36,059 bases of DNA from a virus. The first letter of the stretch is position 1, and each line of letters starts with the position of its first letter. The notes under the pieces were generated by a model. The model was not told the DNA's origin. It made no database searches and was given only the letters and a program-made list of their open reading frames with translations. Of the stretch, positions 8,481 through 14,807 are shown one piece after another. The stretch lies in IMG/VR virus record IMGVR_UViG_3300011113_000416, positions 1 through 36,059 of that record. One strand, 5' to 3'. The position numbers and the translations under genes are program-made.

Positions 8481-8660
8481 ATGACCGCTGAACAGTTCGC
8501 CGGCATCTGCCGCGCCATCGTCGCCGCTCTGGGCGGCTACCTCGTCGGCAAGGGCATCACCGACGCCGAGACCGTCGCCGCCGTGGGCGGCGCCGTCGCC
8601 ACGATCGGCGCGGCCGTGTGGTCGGTCCTCTCCAAGCGTCCGCCGGCGCCCCAGGCTTGA
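8481..8660 (+). CDS. Holin, Pam3-gp28 family
   Basis: A 59-residue protein. An AGGAG ribosome site precedes the ATG at 8481, 9 bases after the endolysin stop. It has an N-terminal MTAEQFAGICRAIVAALGGY helix, the motif GYLVGKGITDAETVAAVGGA, a hydrophobic second helix (VATIGAAVWSVLSK) and a basic/proline tail. This two-helix layout with the G-K-G turn is typical of the Pam3-gp28 putative holins. The order endolysin-holin-Rz supports the call. Its TGA overlaps the next gene's ATG. Confidence 0.8.
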   Translation: MTAEQFAGICRAIVAALGGYLVGKGITDAETVAAVGGAVATIGAAVWSVLSKRPPAPQA

Positions 8661-9097
8661 TGCGCCTCTGGCTGGGGGTCGCCCTGGCCGTCGCCTTGAC
8701 CGCCGCCGGGTTCCTCGGCTACCGTAGCGCGCACCGTGCGGGCTACGAGGCCGGCGCGGCGGCTGTCAAGGCAGAGTGGCACGCAGACAGGGCCAGAGCG
8801 GCAGAGGCCGCCACGGAGGCCCTGCGGGCCGCTGACGCGAAACGCGAGGAGGTGGAGCGTGACCTCGAGGCGAAACTGGGCGACGCTGATCGCCGTGGGC
8901 GCGAGCTTGCTCGCAGGCTGCGCCACCCCCAAGCCTGTCCCCTGCCCGCCCCCGCCGGCGCCCCCGCCCCGGCTGATGACGCCCCCGGAGTCCCCGGCGA
9001 CGCGGGAGAGACTGGAGCGGCTCTTGCCGCCCACCTCGGCGCCTGCGAGCGAGACGCGACCCGCCTCGGGGAGCTCCAGCGGTGGGTAAGCCGGTAG
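8660..9097 (+). CDS. Rz: Rz-like i-spanin
   Basis: A 145-residue protein whose ATG overlaps the holin stop. Residues 2-20 form one N-terminal membrane anchor (LWLGVALAVALTAAGFLGY). A long charged coiled coil follows (about residues 25-85, HADRARAAEAATEAL and onward), then a Pro/Ala linker and a Cys-containing C-terminal helix. This is the inner-membrane spanin plan. A second reading frame inside this gene encodes a matching Rz1 lipoprotein, which makes the assignment strong. The pair would fuse inner and outer membranes at the last step of lysis, so the host should have an outer membrane. Confidence 0.85.
   Translation: MRLWLGVALAVALTAAGFLGYRSAHRAGYEAGAAAVKAEWHADRARAAEAATEALRAADAKREEVERDLEAKLGDADRRGRELARRLRHPQACPLPAPAGAPAPADDAPGVPGDAGETGAALAAHLGACERDATRLGELQRWVSR
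8859..9089 (+). CDS. Rz1: Rz1-like o-spanin lipoprotein, embedded in Rz in another frame
   Basis: A 76-residue protein read from a GTG at 8859 that follows a very good ribosome site (GAGGAGGTGGAGC). The start is VTSRRNWATLIAVGASL, followed by the lipobox LLAGC, which predicts acylation of Cys about residue 21. The mature part is proline-rich (PCPPPPAPPP), as in classical Rz1. The whole gene lies inside Rz in a different frame, the fully embedded arrangement known from lambda. The frame stays open further upstream, but those codons lack a start with a ribosome site. Confidence 0.85.
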   Translation: MTSRRNWATLIAVGASLLAGCATPKPVPCPPPPAPPPRLMTPPESPATRERLERLLPPTSAPASETRPASGSSSGG

Positions 9098-9417
9098 ACC
9101 GTTACAAGCAGCTCGGCATCCCGCGGCGGTTCCAGATCCACGGCCACCGCATCACCGTCAAGATCTTGACGCCCGCCGGGTGGACCCGGCACAAGTTCCC
9201 GAAGGACTCGGTCGGCATCTACGACCCGACGACCCATGTTATCGGTCTGCGGAACGAGCTCGGAGACACCGAGATTGGCCAAGCCTTCTGTCACGAGCTA
9301 ATCCATGCCCTGCTCGACGAAATGAACCACAAGCTGTCATTCAACGAGGTATTCGTCGACAACCTCGGGAGCCTGCTGCACCAGGCGCTCCAGACGTTCT
9401 CGACCGCCAAGAGATGA
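9082..9417 (+). CDS. Small HELIH zinc metalloprotease-like protein
   Basis: A 111-residue protein starting at a GTG, overlapping the ends of Rz and Rz1. It has an HExxH zinc motif, HELIH at residues 71-75, with downstream acidic candidates for the third ligand (Glu89 or Asp93 in FNEVFVDNLG). This resembles minimal gluzincin-type domains that many phages encode. There is no signal or membrane segment, so it should act in the cytoplasm or in the virion. Substrate unknown. The next gene overlaps its stop by 4 bases, so it is co-translated with the phosphoesterase. Confidence 0.65.
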   Translation: MGKPVDRYKQLGIPRRFQIHGHRITVKILTPAGWTRHKFPKDSVGIYDPTTHVIGLRNELGDTEIGQAFCHELIHALLDEMNHKLSFNEVFVDNLGSLLHQALQTFSTAKR

Positions 9418-10184
9418 CCCCGAAGCGGCACCTCATCATCCCCGACGCGCAGATCAAGCCGGGGGCCAACACAGAACACGTCGACTGGGCCGCCCGCGCC
9501 ATCGTCGAGTACGAGCCGGACGTCATCGTCTGCATCGGCGACTGGTGGGACTTCCCGTCGCTCAACGCGCACTCTGAACCCGGCTCCGAGGAGCTTGAGG
9601 GCACGCGATACCAGGAAGACGTCGAGGCCGGCAACGAAGCCTTCCGGCGCCTGTGCGCGCCGATGATGGCCGAGCAGGATCGGCGCGTGCGCGGCAAGCG
9701 CAAGCATTGGAACCCGCGTAAGGTGTTCATCACCGGGAACCACGAGGCACGCGCCGACCGGGTAGCCAAGCGCACGCCCAAGTGGAAGGGCATCATCGGG
9801 TCGCACAACTGCGAGACGCTGGACTGGCAACGCGCGCCGTTCCTCGAGATCGTGGAAATCGACGGCATCAAGTACTGCCACTACTTCCCCAACCCGTTCA
9901 GCGGTCGCCCCATCGGCGGGACCATCCCCAACCGCTTGGGGCACATCGGGTCGAGCTTCGTGCAGGGGCACCAGCAGGGCTTCATGTACGGCTCGAAGCA
10001 GTACCCCGACCACGTGAAGCACGGCCTCGTCTGCGGCCGCTTCTACATCGACCACGAGGGATACAGGCCCGAGGACGTGCAGCGCTCCGAGTGGAGCGGC
10101 ATCGTGGTCCTCAACGAGGTACGCAACGGCAGCTACGACCTCATGCCCTTGAGCATGGATTACTTGCGGCGCAAGTTCGGGTAG
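9414..10184 (+). CDS. Calcineurin-like metallophosphoesterase
   Basis: A 256-residue protein whose ATG overlaps the preceding stop. Motifs occur in order: LIIPDAQ (residues 7-13), GDWWD (42-46), GNHE (108-111), HYFPNPFSGRPIGG, and FVQGHQQG near the end. These are the metal-binding blocks of the calcineurin-like fold, in the version common in phages. Two usual histidines appear changed: the D-x-H block reads DAQ and the G-H-x-H block reads GHQQ, which may alter metal binding. The family hydrolyses phosphoesters; the substrate is unknown. It is the last plus-strand gene before the convergent early operon. Confidence 0.8.
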   Translation: MTPKRHLIIPDAQIKPGANTEHVDWAARAIVEYEPDVIVCIGDWWDFPSLNAHSEPGSEELEGTRYQEDVEAGNEAFRRLCAPMMAEQDRRVRGKRKHWNPRKVFITGNHEARADRVAKRTPKWKGIIGSHNCETLDWQRAPFLEIVEIDGIKYCHYFPNPFSGRPIGGTIPNRLGHIGSSFVQGHQQGFMYGSKQYPDHVKHGLVCGRFYIDHEGYRPEDVQRSEWSGIVVLNEVRNGSYDLMPLSMDYLRRKFG

Positions 10185-10186
10185 AT

Positions 10187-10210
10187 GCCGGCTGCGGAGT
10201 AGGGGCCGGC
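10187..10210. terminator. Weak hairpin between convergent gene blocks
   Basis: GCCGGC at 10187-10192 can pair with GCCGGC at 10205-10210 across a 12-base loop. It lies in the 60-bp gap between the phosphoesterase stop and the stop of the minus-strand DUF3310 gene. Being self-complementary it could act in both directions, but there is no T-run on either side, so intrinsic termination is only a possibility. Confidence 0.25.
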
Positions 10211-10244
10211 GCTCCTTGGAGGGTCGCGCTCCGCTCGTTGATGG

Positions 10245-10553
10245 TCAGTCTCCTAGCGCCTCATCCTCGAGGATGGTCGCCGCGTGCGAACAGTACCAGG
10301 CGGCCTTGCGCAGATCGCGCGCGTGGTTCTCCTTCTTGTCTGCGCGCATCAGGTACTTGATGGCCGCGCCCCGGCAGTAGGCCACCGTCCCGGCCGCCCC
10401 GAGCGCGGCCTGGATGATGTCGATGGCCTCCACCGGGTCGCCGTTAGGCAGCGTCATCTGGTAGTGCCGCGGGTGGTTCACCAGGTCGTCGTCCACGTCG
10501 CCACGGATGAGGTCGGCGAACTCATCGTCCTCGATGCGTATGCCTTGCATCAC
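10245..10553 (-). CDS. DUF3310 protein (T7 gp1.7-related)
   Basis: A 102-residue protein, last gene of the minus-strand operon, whose ATG overlaps the exonuclease stop. It carries the DUF3310 pattern: LVNHPRHYQM, VEAIDIIQAAL, YCRGAAIKYLMRADKK and DLRKAAWYC. DUF3310 is related to the C-terminal part of T7 gp1.7, a nucleotide-kinase-associated early protein. A role in nucleotide metabolism is plausible, but a lone DUF3310 domain has no proven activity that I know of. Confidence 0.85.
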   Translation of the reverse strand: MMQGIRIEDDEFADLIRGDVDDDLVNHPRHYQMTLPNGDPVEAIDIIQAALGAAGTVAYCRGAAIKYLMRADKKENHARDLRKAAWYCSHAATILEDEALGD

Positions 10554-11257
10554 GCGGCCCTCTTCTTGAGCTTCTCGTTGAGGTCGTACAGCGCCCGCAG
10601 GTGCAGGAACGCCGGCCAGCCGTCATCATCCAGGCTCGGGTAGAAGTGATGCCCGAAGTCGCCGTTCTCCTTCGAGAACCGCAGCAGGTGGTACCCGCCG
10701 TCGATCTTGTTGCCGGTCGTCTCCTCGTACGCCTTCGCGTAGGCCGCGAGCTGGCACAGGTACTCCGGCCAGACCCCGTTCGAGGTCTTGAAGTCACCCA
10801 GCACCAGTTTGCCGTCGAGGCGCCCGATGAAGTCGAGCGTCCCGCCATAGCGGTGCGCCTCGCTGATGACGGCGACCTCGCAGTCGACAATCTCGAGCTG
10901 GGTGCCCTTGCACCAGAACTCGAACGCCGAATACGCCGAGCTCGCCTGCCGCTTGAACGCATCACGGTCCACGACCGTCTTCGCGTCGAGCGCCTCGGTG
11001 AGCACGGCCTGCGGGTCGCCGCCCTTGACCCACGCCTCGCACATGGCGTGTACGGCGGTGCCTATGGCGAGGATGTCGCTGCCCTCGTAGAGGCCGGCGG
11101 GGGATGGCTCCCCCCGCCCCTCCAGCACCCCGTGCTCGCGCCCGGTCTTGTAGGCCCAGTTGATCAAGGCGCCGGGGTCCTTGATCTTGAGCACCGTGGT
11201 CACGGACGGGATGCGCTTCCCGTCCGCGGTCCTGTAGCCCTGCTTCGCGGTGGGCAC
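10550..11257 (-). CDS. PD-(D/E)XK exonuclease (Cas4/lambda-exo-like)
   Basis: A 235-residue protein. The start lies 2 bases after the SSB-like gene's stop. Near the N-terminus is RIPSVTTVLKI; next come GTAVHAM (RecB-family helix), GGTLDFIGRLDGKLVLGDFKTSNG with its acidic residues and D-x-K core, and QLAAYAKAY. This is the order of motifs in phage exonucleases of the PD-(D/E)XK group. With the SSB-like protein next to it, it probably processes DNA ends for recombination or replication. No Cys cluster for an Fe-S site is visible, unlike true Cas4. Confidence 0.8.
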   Translation of the reverse strand: MPTAKQGYRTADGKRIPSVTTVLKIKDPGALINWAYKTGREHGVLEGRGEPSPAGLYEGSDILAIGTAVHAMCEAWVKGGDPQAVLTEALDAKTVVDRDAFKRQASSAYSAFEFWCKGTQLEIVDCEVAVISEAHRYGGTLDFIGRLDGKLVLGDFKTSNGVWPEYLCQLAAYAKAYEETTGNKIDGGYHLLRFSKENGDFGHHFYPSLDDDGWPAFLHLRALYDLNEKLKKRAA

Positions 11258-11259
11258 GG

Positions 11260-11904
11260 TCAGAAGCTCAAGGATTCGTCGTCTTGGAACGACTCACCGC
11301 CCGCCGGCGTCGGCGCGCGCGCGGCAGGCTTCGCGGCCCTCGGCTCGGCGACGATGCGGCCGGCGATCTTGTCCTGCATCCACTCCGGCAGCTTGTCGAA
11401 GACCGCCGGGTCCGACGCGTCGGTGGAGTAGACGAGCGCCTCGCCCTCGAGCGCCGGCGCCGGCATCCCCTTCGGGATCGGCATGATGCTGGTCAGGTTG
11501 GCGTAGGTGCGGTCGCCCTTCGTCGCGTGCGTGACGTTCACGAAGGCGGGCTTGCCGGCGACCTTCGACAGGTCGAACGCCTTCAGCTCTTCCGGCGTGA
11601 ACGACTTCCCGCGCCACGACGTGAGCAACGCGTAGAGCGTCGACTTCTCGTTGAGCGAGAGGCCGACCGTGCGGCTGATGACCGCCGGGAGGTCCTTCGT
11701 CTCGCCGTCCTTCGTGATCTCGACCCGCACCGAGGGGATCTGGAAGCGCAGCACGACCGTGCGCTTCGGGGCGAACTGACCGCCGGGCGAGGGCTGCACG
11801 CCCAGGTCCACGATCATGTCACAGACCGCCGCGTATGCGCCGGCCTCGATGGGCTTGCGCGGCTCGAACGAGCCGCCGCCCGTGTTGCTGATGATCAACG
11901 ACAT
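11260..11904 (-). CDS. SSB-like phage replication protein (NGO0469-type)
   Basis: A 214-residue protein with a good ribosome site (AAAGGAGAGAAGAAG) before the ATG. The pattern ISNTGGGSFEP, a beta-rich middle, LLTSWRGKSFTPEELKAFDL, GKPAFVNVTHATKGDRTY and SIMPIPKGM matches a phage OB-fold family annotated as SSB-like or replication initiation protein of the NGO0469 type. The C-terminus ends DDESLSF, an acidic tip with terminal Phe like that of bacterial SSB proteins, which recruits partners. The next gene is a DNA exonuclease, in line with joint action on single-stranded DNA. Confidence 0.75.
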   Translation of the reverse strand: MSLIISNTGGGSFEPRKPIEAGAYAAVCDMIVDLGVQPSPGGQFAPKRTVVLRFQIPSVRVEITKDGETKDLPAVISRTVGLSLNEKSTLYALLTSWRGKSFTPEELKAFDLSKVAGKPAFVNVTHATKGDRTYANLTSIMPIPKGMPAPALEGEALVYSTDASDPAVFDKLPEWMQDKIAGRIVAEPRAAKPAARAPTPAGGESFQDDESLSF

Positions 11905-11976
11905 CTTCTTCTCTCCTTTGCTACGGTTCGCCAGTTGACGGGTGCCTCGCGGCTTGCCCGGTCGATGGAGGGGAAC

Positions 11977-12084
11977 CTACCCCATCAATTCGATGATGAC
12001 ACCCACCACGACCATGAGCAAGAACCACAGCACGACCGCCGCCAAGAGCGACTCGTAGATGCGGGTCCAGTCGGGCGGGGTCAC
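11977..12084 (-). CDS. 35-residue single-pass membrane protein
   Basis: It starts at GTG 12084, overlapping the upstream stop (GTGA). The sequence begins MTPPDWTRIYESLL, then has one strongly hydrophobic helix (AAVVLWFLLMVVVGVIIEL). It is short but supported by the overlapping start and the clean membrane segment, and it continues the 4-bp overlap chain of this operon. Function unknown. A 72-bp gap without clear features separates it from the SSB-like gene. Confidence 0.5.
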   Translation of the reverse strand: MTPPDWTRIYESLLAAVVLWFLLMVVVGVIIELMG

Positions 12085-12305
12085 GGTTGCTCCGTGATGA
12101 GCCGCGCCAGCTCGTCGAGCTCGGCCCGCACGAACCCGCCGCCGTCGCGCGCGTGGCTCTGCACGTACCGCTCGTCGATGATTTTGAGGATGCGCTTGCG
12201 CTCGGCCTCGGTGGCGCGCAGCGCCAGGTGCTGCCAGATGCGCATCGTCGTGTCGCGGATTCCGACCTCCGCGGCCCAGACGGCAAGTTGCGACTTTGAT
12301 GTCAA
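12081..12305 (-). CDS. Small helical hypothetical protein (TTG start)
   Basis: A 74-residue protein. I place the start at a TTG at 12305 because it overlaps the upstream TGA (TTGA) and has GGAGGA seven bases before it; starts further upstream would run into the previous gene. The sequence is helical (LAVWAAEVGIRD, RATEAERKRILKIIDERYVQSH, AELDELARLITEQ). The first half could be a small HTH-like fold, but this is uncertain. Overlapping stops and starts on both sides indicate coupled translation. Confidence 0.6.
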   Translation of the reverse strand: MTSKSQLAVWAAEVGIRDTTMRIWQHLALRATEAERKRILKIIDERYVQSHARDGGGFVRAELDELARLITEQP

Positions 12306-12481
12306 GTTGCATCCTCCTCGAACACGAACCACTCCTCGACCTCTTCCATCACCGCGCGCTGGATCGCCTGCACGACCTCGGCCTCGGTCGGCGCCTCCTG
12401 GTGCTTGCGCGCGCGGTTGAGGCCGAGCTTGATGCCGACCTCGACGCAGCGCTCGAGCACGAGGCTGTCGCGGGCTTTCAT
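12302..12481 (-). CDS. Small acidic hypothetical protein
   Basis: A 59-residue protein from an ATG overlapping the upstream stop. The helical sequence starts MKARDSLVLERCVEVGIKLG and ends with an acidic run (VMEEVEEWFVFEEDA). A similar charge layout occurs in small phage proteins of unknown function. Its stop GAT GCA ACT TGA provides the TTG start of the next gene. Confidence 0.6.
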   Translation of the reverse strand: MKARDSLVLERCVEVGIKLGLNRARKHQEAPTEAEVVQAIQRAVMEEVEEWFVFEEDAT

Positions 12482-12594
12482 GGAGACTCCTGCCGCGCGG
12501 TGGCGGCTCTGGATCGCTCGTGCAGGATGCCGGCGACCAGCCCGAGCAGGTACCCGAGCGCGGCGCAGAAGATGCCGATGGAGAAGGGCGTCAC
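12478..12594 (-). CDS. 38-residue membrane protein
   Basis: It starts at GTG 12594, which overlaps the stop of the glycosyltransferase gene, with GGAGG seven bases upstream. The sequence is MTPFSIGIFCAALGYLLG, continuing hydrophobic to LVAGIL, then a charged tail. It is a single membrane helix with a cytoplasmic tail by the positive-inside rule. The function is unknown. The start region is part of an exact 16-bp sequence also found at 13717-13732. Confidence 0.5.
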   Translation of the reverse strand: MTPFSIGIFCAALGYLLGLVAGILHERSRAATARQESP

Positions 12595-13490
12595 GGCCCG
12601 TCCTCCTTGTTTGGTGGTTTTCGAGACCCGTTAAGTGATAGCACCATCCCGTAATCATTGACCCCTGGGTCTATGACAATGCCCTTCCGGAGCTCAGGAC
12701 GCTGTTTGAACACCTTGTAATTCACATGGTGATGCCACCGCCCATACTTCCAGATCACCTTCGAGCAGTCCGGGTGCATGGCAACAAGCATCTCACTCTT
12801 TGCCTTTGTCCCCTCCTGGAGGTAGAACTCGTCTGTGTTCCCCCCTCTCATGCCTTGTGTCTCTTTTTTCTCCTGGATGAAGGCATTGAACTGCACCGTC
12901 ACATGCCCCGCCTTCAGTGCCCTCAGACACAAGTCGGTGTCTTCGTTGTACCGGCCGCGCCATCTGAACGGAAGGTCGTTTCTGATCAACAGGCAGGAGT
13001 ACACCCTGGTGTTGAGGACATAGGGCGGAAAGGCGTACTTGCTAGGCAGGAAAAAATCATACTGAGGGCCGCCGATAACGACATTTTCGTATCGGCAACA
13101 CCAGTCTTCCATAGCGCGGAATATCGCGCCCCCGGAGACCCGGATCTGAAGGTTGTTGTGCAGCCTTCTAAAAGACCCGATGTTGTCATCCATGACCCAA
13201 TGCCACTTGTGGCCGTTGTCCATAGAATGCTGCCATGCGAAATTACGAGCAGGTCCTGGGCCTGTCTTGCCGTCGTCAAACTTCCCAAACAAATCGTAAT
13301 CGAGCTTATAGCTTTCCGGTAAGACGAGACACCGCTCGGCACCTACCGCAGCGGCGTATTGGGCAAGCTGCGACTCCTCGACAACTACAAAGTACGGGAT
13401 TTTCATGCTATCGAGCGCGCGCGCAGTAAGGCGCATTCGGTGTTCCCACCGCCCCTTCGACACGATGTAGATGGGGTGCTGCGGGATCAC
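12591..13490 (-). CDS. TET-associated-type glycosyltransferase (TAGT family)
   Basis: A 299-residue protein. I choose GTG 13490, which overlaps the upstream stop (GTGA) like its neighbours; GTG 13505 is an alternative. Motifs run in order: IYIVSKGRWEHRM near the start; VVVEESQL; GPARNFAWQHSM; HWVMDDNIGSFRRLHNN with the D-D metal site; NTRVYSCLLIRND; WRGRYNEDTDLCLRALKAG; FIQEKKETQGMRGGNTDE. This is the TAGT family, GT-A-fold enzymes proposed to add sugars to modified bases in phage DNA. No TET/JBP oxygenase or hydroxymethylase is visible here, so the acceptor is open. The gene is distinctly richer in A/T than its neighbours, a sign of recent transfer. Confidence 0.8.
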   Translation of the reverse strand: MIPQHPIYIVSKGRWEHRMRLTARALDSMKIPYFVVVEESQLAQYAAAVGAERCLVLPESYKLDYDLFGKFDDGKTGPGPARNFAWQHSMDNGHKWHWVMDDNIGSFRRLHNNLQIRVSGGAIFRAMEDWCCRYENVVIGGPQYDFFLPSKYAFPPYVLNTRVYSCLLIRNDLPFRWRGRYNEDTDLCLRALKAGHVTVQFNAFIQEKKETQGMRGGNTDEFYLQEGTKAKSEMLVAMHPDCSKVIWKYGRWHHHVNYKVFKQRPELRKGIVIDPGVNDYGMVLSLNGSRKPPNKEDGP

Positions 13491-13720
13491 TTTGTGTCTT
13501 CCCACACCTTATCCGCCACTCTGCGAGCTTCTGCGGCAGGGTACCAGTAGCTCTTTCTTTTTGTACGGCGCTGCTTAATCAGCTCAAAGAACTCGTTCAT
13601 GTCCGATTCGTTCCGGAAGTGGATTTTGACCGTGAACATCGGTCCCTGGTCCTCTTGCTTGAACTCTGGCATCTGGTGCCACAACGGATCGTCAGCGTCA
13701 AAAAGCTCTAGCTTGCTCAC
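13487..13720 (-). CDS. Conserved small protein next to TAGT glycosyltransferase
   Basis: A 77-residue protein from GTG 13720, overlapping the upstream stop. The pattern is WHQMPEF, then KIHFRNESDMNEFFELI, then KSYWYPAAEARR. I recognise this W-x-x-MPEF ... F-x-x-LI ... WYP layout from phage early regions, but know no proven function. It shares the low-GC composition of the adjacent glycosyltransferase gene, so the two may have arrived together. Confidence 0.65.
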   Translation of the reverse strand: MSKLELFDADDPLWHQMPEFKQEDQGPMFTVKIHFRNESDMNEFFELIKQRRTKRKSYWYPAAEARRVADKVWEDTK

Positions 13721-14031
13721 GGCCCGTCCTCCAGCATGTCCTCGAGCGTGCTCACGACCTGCTCGAAGTCCTCGTCGGCGATCTGCTCCTGCCGGTGCAA
13801 CTTGCACCAGGCGGGGTCGGTGCGCCGCAGCGCATCGCGCAGCGTCCGCAGCATCGCCCAGGCAGCGTCGCCGCGGCCCAAAAGCACATTCGCCTCGACG
13901 CTGAACCCGTGCGCCCGCAGGCGCGTAACGGCTCGCCATACATCAATCGGCGCCGGAATCGAGTCGAGCTCGGCCATCGCCTCATACACTCCGTCATCCG
14001 GCGACGGGCGGTTGTCGTTATCGCCGGTCAC
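13717..14031 (-). CDS. Hypothetical acidic protein
   Basis: A 104-residue protein starting at GTG 14031 inside the stop of the upstream gene, with GGGAGGAG as ribosome site. The frame stays open further upstream, but that part is out-of-frame translation of the neighbouring gene. It is helical, with FSVEANVLLGRGDAAWAMLRTL and an acidic end DFEQVVSTLEDMLEDGP. There are no membrane segments. Family not recognised. Confidence 0.6.
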   Translation of the reverse strand: MTGDNDNRPSPDDGVYEAMAELDSIPAPIDVWRAVTRLRAHGFSVEANVLLGRGDAAWAMLRTLRDALRRTDPAWCKLHRQEQIADEDFEQVVSTLEDMLEDGP

Positions 14032-14252
14032 GCGCGCTCCTCCCTCTTCTCGGACGGATGGATGACCAACACGCCGTCTCGGTTCGTGATGACGAGCCCG
14101 CTGTACCGCAGAGCCATCATCAACTGACCGATGGTCACGGCCTCGAGCTCCACCGGGATGCGCGGCGGCTTGTCGGTGAACGGGATCGACATCACCCGCA
14201 AGAGGTCGCGCATCAGCGGGTCGAACTGGTCGAGGGGGTCGCGCGCGCTCAT
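14028..14252 (-). CDS. Hypothetical protein
   Basis: A 74-residue protein with an ATG overlapping the upstream stop. It contains FDPLMRDLLRVMSIPF, IPVELEAVTIGQLMMALRYSG, and a beta-hairpin-like end LVITNRDGVLVIHPSEKRE. This resembles small helix-plus-wing domains, but no assignment is secure. It is part of the early operon chain. Confidence 0.6.
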   Translation of the reverse strand: MSARDPLDQFDPLMRDLLRVMSIPFTDKPPRIPVELEAVTIGQLMMALRYSGLVITNRDGVLVIHPSEKREERA

Positions 14253-14431
14253 TCCGGCACCCTCCAGCGGCGGTAGACGCGCGCGCGGACATTGGGCGGC
14301 GGCAAGCGCTGCTCACGCTCCCGGCGCCACTCCATGCGCGACTCGATGATGGCGGCGATCACGGAGCCGATGCCGAGGGCGATGATGAAACCGCCCACCA
14401 AGATGACCCAGTCGAAGGCTTCGGTGCTCAT
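14249..14431 (-). CDS. Small membrane protein with basic tail
   Basis: A 60-residue protein whose ATG overlaps the upstream stop. Residues about 8-29 form one membrane helix (VILVGGFIIALGIGSVIAAI). The rest is arginine-rich (RMEWRREREQR, ending RVYRRWRVPE), so the C-terminus should face the cytoplasm. It is an early gene of unknown function. Confidence 0.6.
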   Translation of the reverse strand: MSTEAFDWVILVGGFIIALGIGSVIAAIIESRMEWRREREQRLPPPNVRARVYRRWRVPE

Positions 14432-14727
14432 GCGGCCACCTTGCGCGAGAAGGCGTAATAGCCCGCGCCGGTCGGGACATAGGTAAATCCGCCGGTCGAC
14501 TGCGCGGAGACCGGGATGTTGCCGTTAGAGTTGCGCCATTTCGACCATCGGCCGGTGCGGCCCTCCCGTCCCTTGAATCCGATGTGCACCGACTCCTCCC
14601 AAATGCGGGTAAAGACCACGCCGCTCAGATTCCGGGCGTACTGGAGGCGGACCGGGCGCCCGGTCAGCGTGCAGGTACGCTCGAAGATTTCGGCGCGGAC
14701 TCGGTAATTGGTTTCAGGGGTGTTCAT
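14428..14727 (-). CDS. Hypothetical early protein, first gene of minus-strand operon
   Basis: A 99-residue protein. GGAGGG lies 7 bases before its ATG, and a plausible sigma70-type promoter lies about 50-80 bases upstream. It contains VRAEIFERTCTLTGRPVRLQY, ARNLSGVVFTRIWEES, and a Gly/Arg/Trp-rich stretch (HIGFKGREGRTGRWSKW). It is basic and beta-rich without membrane segments. As the first gene it is likely to be made early and abundantly. Family not recognised. Confidence 0.6.
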   Translation of the reverse strand: MNTPETNYRVRAEIFERTCTLTGRPVRLQYARNLSGVVFTRIWEESVHIGFKGREGRTGRWSKWRNSNGNIPVSAQSTGGFTYVPTGAGYYAFSRKVAA

Positions 14728-14778
14728 CGTCAGACCCTCCAGCCTGTTTGCCGCGGCACCGCGCCGGGCATGGGTAAG

Positions 14779-14807
14779 ACTGTACGCGCTTAAATCTGGA
14801 AATGCAA
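14779..14807 (-). promoter_or_regulatory. Candidate early promoter for the minus-strand operon
   Basis: On the minus strand TTGCAT (14807-14802) and TACAGT (14784-14779) are separated by exactly 17 bp in a locally A/T-rich stretch. They match the -35 and -10 consensus at 3 of 6 and 4 of 6 positions. Transcription would start near 14772, giving a leader of about 45 bases before the ATG at 14727. Confidence 0.5.

Noticed and set aside
8736-8858. Longer N-terminal extension of Rz1
   Set aside because: Would place many Arg residues before the signal sequence; GTG 8859 gives a proper lipoprotein signal and a strong ribosome site.
10550-11257. Calling the exonuclease a Cas4 of a CRISPR system
   Set aside because: No Fe-S cysteine cluster and no CRISPR context; a phage end-processing exonuclease next to an SSB-like protein is the simpler reading.
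13717-14316. Longer version of the 104-residue protein with about 95 extra N-terminal residues
   Set aside because: The extra part is out-of-frame translation of the 14028-14252 gene; the GTG at 14031 has a ribosome site and the operon's usual 4-bp overlap.
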